Under the pieces are notes generated by a model. That model saw only the letters and a list, made by a program, of their open reading frames with translations. It did no database searches and was not told where the DNA came from. A stretch of 44,803 nt of DNA from a virus, in IMG/VR virus record IMGVR_UViG_3300030119_000441, positions 1 to 44,803 of that record, one strand, 5' to 3'. A program made the position numbers and the translations under genes. Shown piece by piece: positions 25,501 through 33,522 of this stretch. The first letter of the stretch is position 1; every line of letters starts with the position of its first letter.

Positions 25501-27425
25501 CCACCAAAGGCAGACTGACTCCACAGGAACTGTTGCTGCAAGACAGTAAGAATCCCTACACTGGGATGATGAAGTCTATGCTCAACATTACCAAGACTGA
25601 AGAGTACGGACTGGTAAATACAATGCAACAGGCATTGGATGCCGGAGTCTCTAAGGTCTGGGACAGTGCGCAGCGCTTATTTACTGACTCATTCCGCGGC
25701 GCAGGTAAGATCACGGATGAGCGGGTGGATGAGATTAACCAGATCTTTGAAGACCTGGGTGTCAAGTCTGCTTACCAAGATGCAGCGACTATGATGATGG
25801 TTAACAGTCAGGTGCCCCGTGGTACTCTGACCCGTTTTGTGCGTACTGCTAACGCGCTACTCACTACCACTATTCTGCGTCTGGACGCATTCAACGCTTT
25901 CAACAACTTGGTAGGTAACACAATTCTGTATAGTACTGAAGTGCAGAGCTTGCTGAAGTCTATCAAGACTGGAGATAGCGCGGCGGCTGGTGAGCTTGCC
26001 AAACTGGCCAGAACTAAAGTTCCGGGCACTGGCGGGGATGACATTTTCAGCCCACTCAAACTTATGGAGAACTCCATTAAGAGACTCCACGGGGAAGGTA
26101 AGGATGCACTGATTGCTGAGTACCGTCGCCGAGGTTTGCTGCCTGATCTCAGTGACCAGTACTATCGGAGCCTAGACACACTGACTCTTACTGGCACTGA
26201 AACTGTAGCCAACATGAACTCCAAAACTGCGCAACTAAAGGAGCGCATGAAGGAGTGGGCTAACACTGGTGAGAAGTGGACTGGTAACAAATGGGCTGAG
26301 CAGTTTAACCGGCTCATTGCTATTGACACCATGAAGCAGATCACAGAGTACGGTGTTAAGGCCGGCGTGATTGATGAGCGTACAGCTTGGCAGTATGTGT
26401 CCACTTTTAACAAACGAGTCAACGGTGTTATCCGCGCTGCTGAAAGACCCGGCATGTTCCAAGGTCCAGTTGGTCAGGCTATCGGACTGTTCCAAAGTTA
26501 TCAAATGAACTTGATGGCTCAGGTGTTCAGGCATGTTGGGGCTGGCCGTGGTAAGACTCTGGCTATGATGGGAGGTCTGCAAACTACTATCTACGGCGCG
26601 AGTTCCATGCCCGGATTTGCTCTTATCAATCATCAGATTGGTATGGCCCCAGAGAACCGGGAGCACTATGACTTGTACAGTGCGGCTTACCAAGTGTTCG
26701 GTCAGGAAGGAGCTGATTGGTTAATGTATGGTGCGCCAAGTAATGTGCTGGACGCATCACTCTATACTCGGGGTAACACTAACCCACGTGTATGGCACAT
26801 TGTACCTAACCCAACTAACCCGACTGACTTGCCTTTCCTTGCTGCTGGTATCAAAGCATTCGGTGCTATTAAAGGTATGGCTACTCAGGCAGCTGATGGA
26901 GTTCCGGTCTGGGAAAGTGTACTGTCTGGACTGGAGCACTCTGGACTTAGCAGACCACTTGCAGGCTTTGCGGCAGTTGCTCGCTCTGCTTACAATGACG
27001 GCACTGTTATTAGCACTCAGCGTAATGGCTCTATTGCTGGCTCCAATGATCTGATGTCAATGGCAACACTGGCTAGGATCGCAGGTGCTAAGCCAATGGA
27101 TGAAGCGGTAGTTACTAATAGTTACTTCCGTATCAATGCGTACGCTGAAGCTGACCGGCAAGCAAGGGAAGAGCTAGGAATTGATTTGAAACAGCAGATA
27201 CGTGGTGGAGGTGAGATTTCTAACGAGGCTGTAGCTAACTTTGCTGAACAGTATGTTGGCAGGGGCGGGAGCCAGCGTGGATTCAACCAGTGGTTTATGA
27301 ACCAATATGAGAATGCCAATAAGTCTCAGGCTACCCAGTTGGCAGAACGACTGGATTCACCTTACGCTAGACGGATGCAGGAAGTGATGGGTGGGAGGGA
27401 AAGCAACTTCGATCTTAGTTATTGA
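22545..27425 (+). CDS. Large internal virion (ejection) protein C candidate, 1626 aa
   Basis: The largest gene and the last of the late block, placed like T7 gene 16. The N-terminal 250 residues contain hydrophobic, small-residue stretches (LTGFVVSSFIPGGAAIKGL; LIGVGFGSALGAVGSAAG) that may insert in the host envelope. The rest is mixed helical, with hydrophobic segments around residues 1350-1400. I looked for a lytic transglycosylase signature and did not find one, so wall hydrolysis may depend on another protein. It probably forms part of the DNA translocation channel. A bidirectional terminator follows 12 bases after the stop. Confidence 0.65.
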   Translation: MNYEDSPNYLSAADNHSIAAAGLSFFEDIGNAAANTPDFLFVSAMSAANSFYNTGNAVGNIFRDRDNEVSMRDTGEWITSMDDDLGSYYKDVKGAADLTGFVVSSFIPGGAAIKGLRAAQGALTAAKAGEVGYNMSVATRLLAPSMETYVKREAAMLAGRQQAFSFMHQNSLKALASGTHQAVLESVAFETAVAATMFQSPILEDMDVWDIMKTGLIGVGFGSALGAVGSAAGTYFGVKRLVQNANARANPFYAGAEATTVGAERTGNYASDQIVLDAMQLTRLEQTPATLDGIRNTKIAQGETGESLHPDAIFSELTRVQEITDNAKQVLQNRIRTGLQQMTKQTGMGNYAFELFSKMGPRETVETMLNMKEMRRAGVKTDFELEIKAYRDMIKKRDGKSITRAQALKRLNREDPQFYIQLHSGSIGQKTQGRAGTLRMADRFSEQQLANRFSGNFRFRETVDFRLKGDPTDFELRWALSRKPGSPVPAKLPPIHSHDLPALDMLRRAGVSEVTLTNGQKVNPAEWLPTAQMEVIQAQKANKANSATLEIIADVRKDFLEGNIDPKLVDDPKWFRAQESYAKELDEFLGGEGKVTAWDLHSRPSKAKVIYDTSLLKEGDGMVMKGMVMLKHRNKLSQMDTDRIVSRYLGTQFDLLAPRLDNPDDGLYSTEYGSTFLTNAGGEYGSRAQRAAYIGDAISEVTKTKITALTEEVQSKFSNILLAKPDEAIRFEGINSLVTRTPDHYVLHPEGKQALVPEQLADYWKAMARGDENITPPQLHPNTVEEIPLDSEDLYQAVKYWIDANDAQLLSRQEFSSLEGRAGTKRMGIFAPVRPDPRNVKHVAFVRDSTITGGGMTQMVYADSAAKLQDMMRQIRELGTYQIIQKPTQGLKIYTRGQAEDWHKAYGDWQYDKTLYENHINSDLLRKGIATEYLPLTDPDLIVNRAYQQLVRNENTNIRTAFNLTYKEELNAIAQRANEWNLAKDSTKGRLTPQELLLQDSKNPYTGMMKSMLNITKTEEYGLVNTMQQALDAGVSKVWDSAQRLFTDSFRGAGKITDERVDEINQIFEDLGVKSAYQDAATMMMVNSQVPRGTLTRFVRTANALLTTTILRLDAFNAFNNLVGNTILYSTEVQSLLKSIKTGDSAAAGELAKLARTKVPGTGGDDIFSPLKLMENSIKRLHGEGKDALIAEYRRRGLLPDLSDQYYRSLDTLTLTGTETVANMNSKTAQLKERMKEWANTGEKWTGNKWAEQFNRLIAIDTMKQITEYGVKAGVIDERTAWQYVSTFNKRVNGVIRAAERPGMFQGPVGQAIGLFQSYQMNLMAQVFRHVGAGRGKTLAMMGGLQTTIYGASSMPGFALINHQIGMAPENREHYDLYSAAYQVFGQEGADWLMYGAPSNVLDASLYTRGNTNPRVWHIVPNPTNPTDLPFLAAGIKAFGAIKGMATQAADGVPVWESVLSGLEHSGLSRPLAGFAAVARSAYNDGTVISTQRNGSIAGSNDLMSMATLARIAGAKPMDEAVVTNSYFRINAYAEADRQAREELGIDLKQQIRGGGEISNEAVANFAEQYVGRGGSQRGFNQWFMNQYENANKSQATQLAERLDSPYARRMQEVMGGRESNFDLSY

Positions 27426-27436
27426 GATCATAAAAA

Positions 27437-27475
27437 ACCCCGGCAGGACTTGACTGTTCCTCCGGGGTATTTTTT
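27437..27475. terminator. Bidirectional Rho-independent terminator between convergent operons
   Basis: ACCCCGG (27437-27443) pairs with CCGGGGT (27462-27468), with AGGA/TCCT extending the stem inside. A T run follows on the + side (27470-27475), and an A run precedes it (T run for the - strand, 27432-27437). It can end both the late rightward and the early leftward transcripts. For the leftward RNA it comes after structured element B. Confidence 0.9.
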
Positions 27476-27504
27476 CGCCTGTGATTTAATCAATCTGCTT
27501 ACTC

Positions 27505-27651
27505 GGCCTTGTCGCTTGCCAGCTCCACTTAGCTTACCACGGGGGCATCCCAGTCAATACTCCCCTCGCTGCGCTCGGCAACTCCGTTGGTATTGACAGT
27601 GAGCCTGGCTTCCCGTGGCTGCATCGCTACGCCGGTCAAGGGACAGCGGCC
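27505..27651 (-). ncRNA. Structured RNA element B (same unknown family as element A), 3' end of leftward operon
   Basis: On the - strand this starts 3 bases after the stop codon of the last leftward gene. Outer helices: GGCC 27651-27648 with 27508-27505, TGTC with GACA, and CTTG with CAAG with a 1x1 C/C loop. P2: CCACGGG 27618-27612 with CCCGTGG 27543-27537. P3: GTCAATAC 27597-27590 with GTATTGAC 27560-27553. P4: CAAC-GGA-GTTG 27589-27579. Shared single-stranded motifs are CGAGCGCAGCGAG (27577-27565), GGGATGC (27551-27545) and TGGTAAGCTA (27539-27530). Order and spacing match element A (67 against 70 nt from P3 start to the last motif), but P2 and P4 pairs differ, i.e. they covary. Confidence 0.8.
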
Positions 27652-27654
27652 TCG

Positions 27655-27921
27655 TTAATGGATACCAATGATGATACTGCGCTTGTCTTGGAGTTTGCGG
27701 ACAAGAACTCCGAAGAGAATACGCATGTCATTGACACTGTACTCCCCATCCATAGCTACGTCACAGTGGGCTGCAATAATAGCAATCCCGTCTGCGAAAG
27801 TCTTGCAACTACTGGGATTCAGTTGGGCAAGCAAGTCTGGGTGGTTTTGGAGTTCCTGCTGAAGCTCTTCGAGTTCTGGCGGAACCATTACTATCAGACT
27901 GTCAGAGGTGACATTGCTCAT
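27655..27921 (-). CDS. Hypothetical protein (88 aa), last gene of leftward operon
   Basis: A small acidic protein with a helical, Leu/Glu-rich middle (PPELEELQQELQNH) and a short hydrophobic segment (GIAIIAAHCD). I start at the ATG at 27921 (MSNVTSD) because AGAGGA lies 8-9 bases upstream within a 16-base string that also precedes the neighbouring small gene. It overlaps the end of that gene. No function is recognised. Structured RNA B follows immediately. Confidence 0.6.
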   Translation of the reverse strand: MSNVTSDSLIVMVPPELEELQQELQNHPDLLAQLNPSSCKTFADGIAIIAAHCDVAMDGEYSVNDMRILFGVLVRKLQDKRSIIIGIH

Positions 27922-28135
27922 CAGATTGGTCCTCTTGCTTGTAGTGGATGTCAATACTTTCACCAGTGGCGGTATCGTGCCAAGCCACGTTTACATTGCG
28001 GGCTATGGGAGTACCGTCGCTGTAAGTTGCATTCTTAGGTGGGGGCCCTTTTGTAGATATGACCAGGCGACCCAGTCTACTACGAGCGCGAAGCCACTCG
28101 TCTACCTCTTTAGCATTGAGCATTTCCAGCTTCAT
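27902..28135 (-). CDS. Hypothetical protein (77 aa)
   Basis: A short polar protein with an N-terminal helix (EVDEWLRARSRLGRLV) and a beta-like C-terminal part ending in Gln/Asp/Glu-rich residues. Its ATG overlaps the exonuclease TGA (TGATG), and GGAGGA lies upstream. It sits between the RNase T-like exonuclease and the last gene. No family is recognised. Confidence 0.6.
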   Translation of the reverse strand: MKLEMLNAKEVDEWLRARSRLGRLVISTKGPPPKNATYSDGTPIARNVNVAWHDTATGESIDIHYKQEDQSDEQCHL

Positions 28136-28707
28136 CAGATTGGTCCTCCGTATACAAAGTCTTTGACTCGGGGAACTTCGGTAGCCAACTTGTCCAGGTT
28201 AGCCGCAGTAGCTTTAGCATCTGCCAGTGCGGTGTGGTCGCCACGGTGGGGTGTGCGAACTTCCGGATACTGCTGGAACAGGTCGCGTGTGCAGTGTGCA
28301 TTGCGATAGTGCCAAGGCAGACTCAGACCAGAATAGGCAGCCAAGTTACCAATCCACGGAATGTCCGCATCTTTACCTTGGCACCAGATGTGGAGCTCAG
28401 TGCCGGGAATGTGCTGCTCTTTACACCAGTCAAGAAACTTCTCAACAACTCGACGACCGTCGCCACCTTCAGAGTTCAGGCGAGCAAGATAGTCAGGATT
28501 GTTTTTCTGGTGGAATGCAATAGCCGCAGGTGACACATGGAAAAGACTCGGCCTGTCTTTACGAGCATACCACTCAGGGCAAATAGATGCACTGAAAGTA
28601 GCACCGGTACGCATATTGATTGCACCGATCTCGATAACTGCTGCGGTACTTTTCAGTCCGAGAGTTTCAAGATCCAGTACAATCGGAGTTTTAGCTTTGA
28701 GCTGCAT
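28135..28707 (-). CDS. 3'-5' exonuclease of the RNase T/DnaQ fold (Rv2179c-like)
   Basis: It would remove nucleotides from 3' ends of RNA or DNA. All DEDDh residues are visible in 190 aa: D12 and E14 in VLDLETLG, D115 in WCQGKDADIPWI, H158 and D162 in HTALADA. The arrangement, including ALEIGAI-like and YRN motifs, matches the Rv2179c-like exoribonuclease family seen in many phages rather than a polymerase proofreading subunit. The ATG at 28707 (MQLKAKT) is chosen because the longer frame runs through the upstream gene; GGAAAA precedes it. It overlaps the DUF6378 gene by 17 bases. Confidence 0.82.
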   Translation of the reverse strand: MQLKAKTPIVLDLETLGLKSTAAVIEIGAINMRTGATFSASICPEWYARKDRPSLFHVSPAAIAFHQKNNPDYLARLNSEGGDGRRVVEKFLDWCKEQHIPGTELHIWCQGKDADIPWIGNLAAYSGLSLPWHYRNAHCTRDLFQQYPEVRTPHRGDHTALADAKATAANLDKLATEVPRVKDFVYGGPI

Positions 28708-29212
28708 CAGTATTTTCCTTTGGTGTCTCACGTGGGAGGATTCGGTCTTGCACCAGCTTGGCGTAACCTTGAATGTCGATCCAGTTGTCATCGTAGTCAG
28801 GGTCGCCTGACAGGATACGGGCGATCTTGTCAGCAATAACAGTGAGTGCTTGTTTCTGCACTGCTGACAAGTAGCGCCAGTTTTCCTGCTCTCGCATAGT
28901 GTCTTGGAGTTTCTGCGCGATGCGAGCATGGACAGAGAAGTCCCCGTAACGGGAACCACGTTGCGCCAGAATGTCTGCGATAGTTTGAGACGGTTCAGCC
29001 CCGGCAGGTTGGATAGCATTCTCTGCCTCCAGAGCTACTGTCGGGTTTCGATACAACGCAATGGTATTCTGAGTAATAGCCAGCCCTCTGCCGCACTTAC
29101 ATTTAATAGTCATAGCCGCCGGTACTGCATGAATCCGGTCGCAGTTTCTGCATTGGATAACAAGGCCGTCGCGGGGATTGTAGGACAACGCTTCATAATT
29201 GGAGTTACTCAT
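28691..29212 (-). CDS. DUF6378-type protein with N-terminal zinc-ribbon-like segment
   Basis: A 173-residue protein. Residues about 20-45 hold CRNC and CKCG pairs that could bind one zinc ion. The C-terminal half (from about residue 85) has the pattern RYGDFSVHARIAQKL ... QKQALTVIADKIARIL ... GDPDYDDNWIDIQGYAKL, which I know from phage proteins annotated DUF6378 of unknown function. Such genes accompany replication and nucleotide-metabolism genes. AGGAG lies before the ATG at 29212. Confidence 0.75.
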   Translation of the reverse strand: MSNSNYEALSYNPRDGLVIQCRNCDRIHAVPAAMTIKCKCGRGLAITQNTIALYRNPTVALEAENAIQPAGAEPSQTIADILAQRGSRYGDFSVHARIAQKLQDTMREQENWRYLSAVQKQALTVIADKIARILSGDPDYDDNWIDIQGYAKLVQDRILPRETPKENTDAAQS

Positions 29213-29213
29213 T

Positions 29214-30434
29214 TTACTCTCCTTCAATCAAGTAGTTATAGTCCACCATGTCATTGTATTTCTCTTTGACAGCGCGGCGAACTGGGTATAACTTGTGCTC
29301 GTGAGTTTTGACTTTGCCGGCGTGAATCATGCCAGCCACAGTCTGGTGGAATGTATCAAGTTTATCAAAGTCGCTCTGCACTTTAGCCCACAAGTCTTGC
29401 ATGTCCATACCGTCAGACGCTTCCAGAATCTGAGATACTTTGTGCACCAATGTGGAAGTGCGGGAGAAACCAAAGTCACCAAAGGCATCAGGCATGAACT
29501 GCTCAGCATGATACATCACAGTATTGGCATGTCTTACATCTACAGCCTCGATGATGTTTGACATCCGGGCAGCTGCGTGCAGCATAGAGACTTTTAGCAA
29601 GTGAGTCAGTCTCCGGTTACTGTAGGCAGCGAACCGTACATCATCCACTGGTTGCCAAGTTTTGTATATCTTGTCAATCAGAACTTTGGCTTCAGGGCTG
29701 TACTCTAGCTCGCCTACTACTTTGGCTTTAATTTCGTGCAGCCTGCTAACCATCCGTTCTGTCCATTCCTCATCTTCTAATGGCGGCCAAGTTATTTTTT
29801 CACCAGTAGGTCTGGCATAGATAACAAGTACACGACTGAAGAAACCCTGACCGACAGCAGATGGCGGGAAAGTCTCAGCGAATTGAGTCTGGGTAGTACC
29901 GCCAAGCAAACTGATGATAGGGTTAGGAATGGTTACTGACTTACCGTTCTTAACTTTGTTCTCATACGGGCCGTCCCAATCCCACAGTGCGCCCAACATG
30001 GAAACAAACTCCAGAACATTGTTACCGAAGAAGTCATTGAACTCATCGGCAGCAATCCAACAGGGTCTTGAATCAAAGGAATCACTTCCGAACAGGTCTT
30101 GCTCTAGGAAACTTTCACCGTCGCCGATGTCAACTCCGTCGCCCAAGTCTGCAAGGAACTTTTCCTTACTTGTCTTTTCAGCACTAAAGGTTTTGTAACC
30201 AGCGTTTCTCAAGAGATTCTTAGCAGCTTTAATTGCAGTAGATTTCTTAGTACCTGCTGCGCCCATTAGCAATGTGTACATATTAGGGTAAAGTTTTGAT
30301 CTGCCGAATTTGCAATAAATGTCTCTTTCTAACCAAGCGCCGAGCATACTTATGGCACACCACCTGTCAAAAAACCGCGGGACTTCTGACCCCGCAGTGT
30401 AGTCCAGGTATTCTAGAAAGAAATCATCCTGCAT
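29214..30434 (-). CDS. DUF3987-type replication ATPase/helicase candidate
   Basis: A 406-residue P-loop NTPase. Walker A GAAGTKKST spans residues 58-66, and Walker B ends in ADEF (residues 129-132). Helical linker regions follow, and a C-terminal winged-helix-like region lies near 345-400. The arrangement, with an N-terminal VPRFFDRWCAISMLGAWLER stretch before the P-loop, fits DUF3987-like or primase-associated helicase-like phage proteins. It directly follows the DNA polymerase gene (TAATG overlap) and is likely a replication ATPase. No primase catalytic motif is seen. Confidence 0.65.
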   Translation of the reverse strand: MQDDFFLEYLDYTAGSEVPRFFDRWCAISMLGAWLERDIYCKFGRSKLYPNMYTLLMGAAGTKKSTAIKAAKNLLRNAGYKTFSAEKTSKEKFLADLGDGVDIGDGESFLEQDLFGSDSFDSRPCWIAADEFNDFFGNNVLEFVSMLGALWDWDGPYENKVKNGKSVTIPNPIISLLGGTTQTQFAETFPPSAVGQGFFSRVLVIYARPTGEKITWPPLEDEEWTERMVSRLHEIKAKVVGELEYSPEAKVLIDKIYKTWQPVDDVRFAAYSNRRLTHLLKVSMLHAAARMSNIIEAVDVRHANTVMYHAEQFMPDAFGDFGFSRTSTLVHKVSQILEASDGMDMQDLWAKVQSDFDKLDTFHQTVAGMIHAGKVKTHEHKLYPVRRAVKEKYNDMVDYNYLIEGE

Positions 30435-32701
30435 TATTTATCTCCCTTCCAGGTCAACCCCTTACGTTCCAAGTCTACAGGGATTACCATGTTTCTTGTG
30501 ACACCTTTACAATCAGTAACCGGCACTCCGAAAGTCATCAGCTGTTTGACTCTCTCTGCTAGGTCAGTGCGTCCGAGCCTGATTTGGAAAAGGATACTGT
30601 CGTGGATTTGTGCCAGTAACTTAAAGTCTGGGTGGAAGCCCAGTTCTCTAAACACAGCCTTGAATGCGCGGTTCAGGATCATTGCATTTAGACTCTGAGT
30701 TACATGGGCAACATAAGCATTCAGCATAGGCTTGCTAGCATTGGGGTCACCAAAGCAGTAGCGAGTCCAGCCGGTATCGCCAATGAGTCTACTGGTTTTT
30801 CTCACCTCCAGTTTAATAGATTGATAATACTCTTTCTTCACAGTTGGGAATGCTTTCTCATAAGCCAGCAACAGGAAAGTTGCCACACCTTTGAGTTCCC
30901 AATGAGCTGGCAGTCCAAGCATTGCCTGAGCTGCGCGAATCTTTTTAGGTCCCATAGTCTGGACCAGTACCTCAGCGCCCATGTTATAGTTAGCGCCGTG
31001 GTTAATACGTTTACCCAACTGGCGCAAGTCGCCGCGCTTAACCTTGTTCTCAACAATGTCCCAAATGTCTTCATAGTCCATGCCGAAGAACATAGCAGCT
31101 TTGTATGAGTGGCTGTCTTTACCGGACTCAAAGATATCGAGAAGGCTAGGGTCACCTGACTTGTGTGCCACTCCTCGGTCTTCAGCTTGGGAGTAGTCAG
31201 CTTCCCAGATTTCAAAACCGTCATCAGCTACTAGAGTGTAGCGAGTGGCTCCTTCTTTCTCCATGTTCTGAATCTGGAGACCGCACCAGAAATGGTGCTC
31301 TTTACTAGCTAGTCTGCCTGAGTCAGTAGCGTGAGGGGACAGAGAGTACAGGATTCTGCCACGGAACTCTTTGGCCTTATCACCTGTGGTCAGGTAAGTT
31401 GTTGCCAGTTTACGAACTCCCCGGTAATCGAGGATAGCTTCCAGAATGCGTTCATTCAATGGATGCTTAAACATCACCGCTTGCATGACTGACTCAGCTG
31501 AGGAAGTTGCTTGCTTTTCACCCAGTATTCTCAGGAGAGCTGTGCATTGCTTAGGACTACTGGGATTGAAATTGGGGATACCGACCATCTTGCGAATGCT
31601 TTCGAGTTTCTTCTCCAGATACTCTTCGGCTTCCTGCGCAACTTGCTCCAGTCTGTCTTGGTCCCGCTTAATACCAGTCATCTCACACATATGACAAGCG
31701 GGAACTACAGTGAACTCCATTGCATAGTTACGGCGTGCCCACTCAGGAGCTGCCAGTAACCAAGCCATGCAGGCTTCGCCAGTTGCCCAAGTATCCAGAC
31801 CGCAGTACAGGTACTCGTCTTCTTCAGTACCGATCTTGGACAAGTCTTTCCAATACATGGAGTTACGAATAAACAGTGCTGCCACTGAGCCTAGGTCTTT
31901 CGGCAGCTCACAGTACCAACTGTGCAACAAGTTAGCAGTATCCCACATCCAGTTGTAGAGTGGGGCACCGTACATAAAGAAGTACGCAGAGTCATACTTA
32001 CCATTCTGCATTACCTTAGACGGTTTAGTCTCATTAAACTTGCGCATCCACATAACATCGCCCATTGATTTAATAGGCAACACAAAGGTGAATGACTGAC
32101 TGGAGCCAAACTTGAAGCAAGAGTAACCTACCATAGTAATGCCAGGCACTGGGTCTTTGACAGTCTCAATGTCCACTGCTACCAGATCAGACATTTCCAT
32201 AACCTGTAGAGCGTACTCACGCAGGTCAGGAGACTTGAGCACTTCCACTTTAGCTTTAGTGGTGGCTCTCCAGTTCTGGGGTTTGGTTACTTTGGAGACA
32301 TAAGTTTCGAAAAGGAACTCGCCATAAGACAGAGTGACAAGTTGCTTGAGAGGGTTCACAACCAAGAACTCAAGGGTAAAGTCTTTGACTGTGAAGGGGA
32401 GAATAGACCCGGCATAGTTACTGATCTTAGCCAACTTGCGCAGTTCTTCAGGCAGCAGCTTTTGAAGTATGTCGAGTCTTGTAGTTACAACGTGGGAGAA
32501 TCCATTCTTCTTTGCAGCAAGCACCAGCTCTGTGATAGTTGTGATCGGCACATCTAGCACACGCACACGAGTACCGTGAAAGGTTTTCTTCGTGCGGTTT
32601 ACATAGGGCTGGTCGTCCCGTTCCACAAGCAAAATCACCCCAGTGCATTCGGGGTGACTTGTCTCTTTCTTGGAAGTTTTGGGGAGCAGGTGTGTAGCCA
32701 T
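30434..32701 (-). CDS. DNA polymerase, family A, with 3'-5' proofreading domain
   Basis: It replicates the phage genome. Exonuclease motifs: D177 and E179 in VAVDIETV, D237 in KYDSAYFF, D303 in GLDTW. Polymerase motif A is EADYSQAEDRG with D502, motif B is QLGKRINHGANYNMG with K564 and Y572, and motif C is QIHDSILF with H700 and D701. All key residues are present. At 755 aa it has a 150-residue N-terminal extension without a recognised domain. Motif A has Q-A-E-D-R, the usual family A form. It is followed by an ATPase and preceded by a C39-like peptidase gene. Confidence 0.95.
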   Translation of the reverse strand: MATHLLPKTSKKETSHPECTGVILLVERDDQPYVNRTKKTFHGTRVRVLDVPITTITELVLAAKKNGFSHVVTTRLDILQKLLPEELRKLAKISNYAGSILPFTVKDFTLEFLVVNPLKQLVTLSYGEFLFETYVSKVTKPQNWRATTKAKVEVLKSPDLREYALQVMEMSDLVAVDIETVKDPVPGITMVGYSCFKFGSSQSFTFVLPIKSMGDVMWMRKFNETKPSKVMQNGKYDSAYFFMYGAPLYNWMWDTANLLHSWYCELPKDLGSVAALFIRNSMYWKDLSKIGTEEDEYLYCGLDTWATGEACMAWLLAAPEWARRNYAMEFTVVPACHMCEMTGIKRDQDRLEQVAQEAEEYLEKKLESIRKMVGIPNFNPSSPKQCTALLRILGEKQATSSAESVMQAVMFKHPLNERILEAILDYRGVRKLATTYLTTGDKAKEFRGRILYSLSPHATDSGRLASKEHHFWCGLQIQNMEKEGATRYTLVADDGFEIWEADYSQAEDRGVAHKSGDPSLLDIFESGKDSHSYKAAMFFGMDYEDIWDIVENKVKRGDLRQLGKRINHGANYNMGAEVLVQTMGPKKIRAAQAMLGLPAHWELKGVATFLLLAYEKAFPTVKKEYYQSIKLEVRKTSRLIGDTGWTRYCFGDPNASKPMLNAYVAHVTQSLNAMILNRAFKAVFRELGFHPDFKLLAQIHDSILFQIRLGRTDLAERVKQLMTFGVPVTDCKGVTRNMVIPVDLERKGLTWKGDK

Positions 32702-32713
32702 AATGAGCGACTC

Positions 32714-33133
32714 TTAGTGGAAGGCAGGACAGTCTAGTATGCGCGCATCAATATTAAAACTGCACATCATCTGAAAGTCCTTGTAGTGATAGCAACCGGG
32801 ATTACCTTCTTGTGGATCGTAAATAGACTTAAGTGCCTCGGCCCCAAAGCGCAAGTCTACAATGATCTGATGAGTTCCACCGGAGTCATTCAGACTTGGT
32901 ACAGATACTAGATAGCATTGTCCCCAGTACATAGTGCTACCGTAGCTACTACTAGGCACAGCTTCTATGCCGTACTTAGCCAACATCTTATACATAGTCA
33001 GCTCTGGCGCCATGTGGTAATCCTCATTAAACTCAGAGGAAACCACTTGCTCATCCACATCTGCAAGCATAGCGATGCAGGCAGATACACAACTGTTTTG
33101 CAGAGTCTGGGTACGAAGAGTAAGTGGTCTCAT
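32714..33133 (-). CDS. C39/papain-like cysteine peptidase candidate
   Basis: A 139-residue protein with the layout of a minimal papain-fold peptidase: QNSCVSACIAML with catalytic Cys15 (Gln12 as possible oxyanion helper), GGTHQIIVDL with His88, and IYDPQEG with Asp106. This order and spacing match C39-like domains, which usually process leader peptides or occur in phage proteins of unknown role. It has no transporter partner. It sits between a small unknown gene and DNA polymerase, so it is likely early and cytoplasmic. Substrate is unknown. Confidence 0.65.
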   Translation of the reverse strand: MRPLTLRTQTLQNSCVSACIAMLADVDEQVVSSEFNEDYHMAPELTMYKMLAKYGIEAVPSSSYGSTMYWGQCYLVSVPSLNDSGGTHQIIVDLRFGAEALKSIYDPQEGNPGCYHYKDFQMMCSFNIDARILDCPAFH

Positions 33134-33134
33134 G

Positions 33135-33392
33135 TCAATTTTTTCCCGGTGGTTTCCAGCCTAACTTAACCAGAATCTTATGAACAGCACTGAACTCATC
33201 AATCTTAATTTCTTGCACTGAGTCCTGCTTGGTCACATGATTGCGATGAGTGATTGTGATTTTGTTCTGAGTTGCATCAACAAGAATCACACGGTGCTGG
33301 CCACCCGGCATGATAGTTAAGTGCGCAGAGTCTGGAATCTCTTTACGCTTCGGATGGTTTGGAGTCTCTTCGATAACAAGTTGGTCAGTCAT
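33135..33392 (-). CDS. Hypothetical protein (85 aa)
   Basis: A small basic protein with a beta-rich middle (HRVILVDATQNKITITHRNHV) and a C-terminal helix ending in GWKPPGKN. AAGGAG lies 8 bases upstream of the ATG. It lies between the tRNA and the C39-like gene. No family is recognised; the size and strand pattern could suit a small nucleic-acid-binding or inhibitor protein. Confidence 0.65.
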   Translation of the reverse strand: MTDQLVIEETPNHPKRKEIPDSAHLTIMPGGQHRVILVDATQNKITITHRNHVTKQDSVQEIKIDEFSAVHKILVKLGWKPPGKN

Positions 33393-33420
33393 AGCGGTTA
33401 CTCCTTATAAAGTAACGATG

Positions 33421-33497
33421 TGGTATGCCAGACAGGATTCGAACCTGCGACCAAGAACTTAGAAGGTTCCTGCTCTATCCAGCTGAGCTACTGGCAC
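33421..33497 (-). tRNA. tRNA-Arg (anticodon UCU)
   Basis: A full cloverleaf on the - strand: acceptor GTGCCAG/CTGGCAT (first pair G-U), D arm GCTCAGCTGGATAGAGC, anticodon stem GGAAC/GTTCT around loop CTTCTAA with anticodon TCT, and a T arm with TTCGAAT. The 3' CCA is encoded. It reads AGA (and AGG by wobble), codons rare in many Gram-negative hosts but common in the leftward genes here. Confidence 0.93.
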
Positions 33498-33522
33498 ATA
33501 AACTTCAGCAAACTATAACAAG

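Noticed and set aside
24522-25628. 368-codon antisense ORF in the large ejection protein gene
   Set aside because: A shadow of a long gene; no ribosome binding site and low-complexity, Leu/Ser-rich product.
22545-27425. Lytic transglycosylase domain in the largest ejection protein
   Set aside because: I searched for the catalytic Glu-Ser and following Gly-Leu-x-Gln type pattern and did not find it, so no enzymatic call is made.
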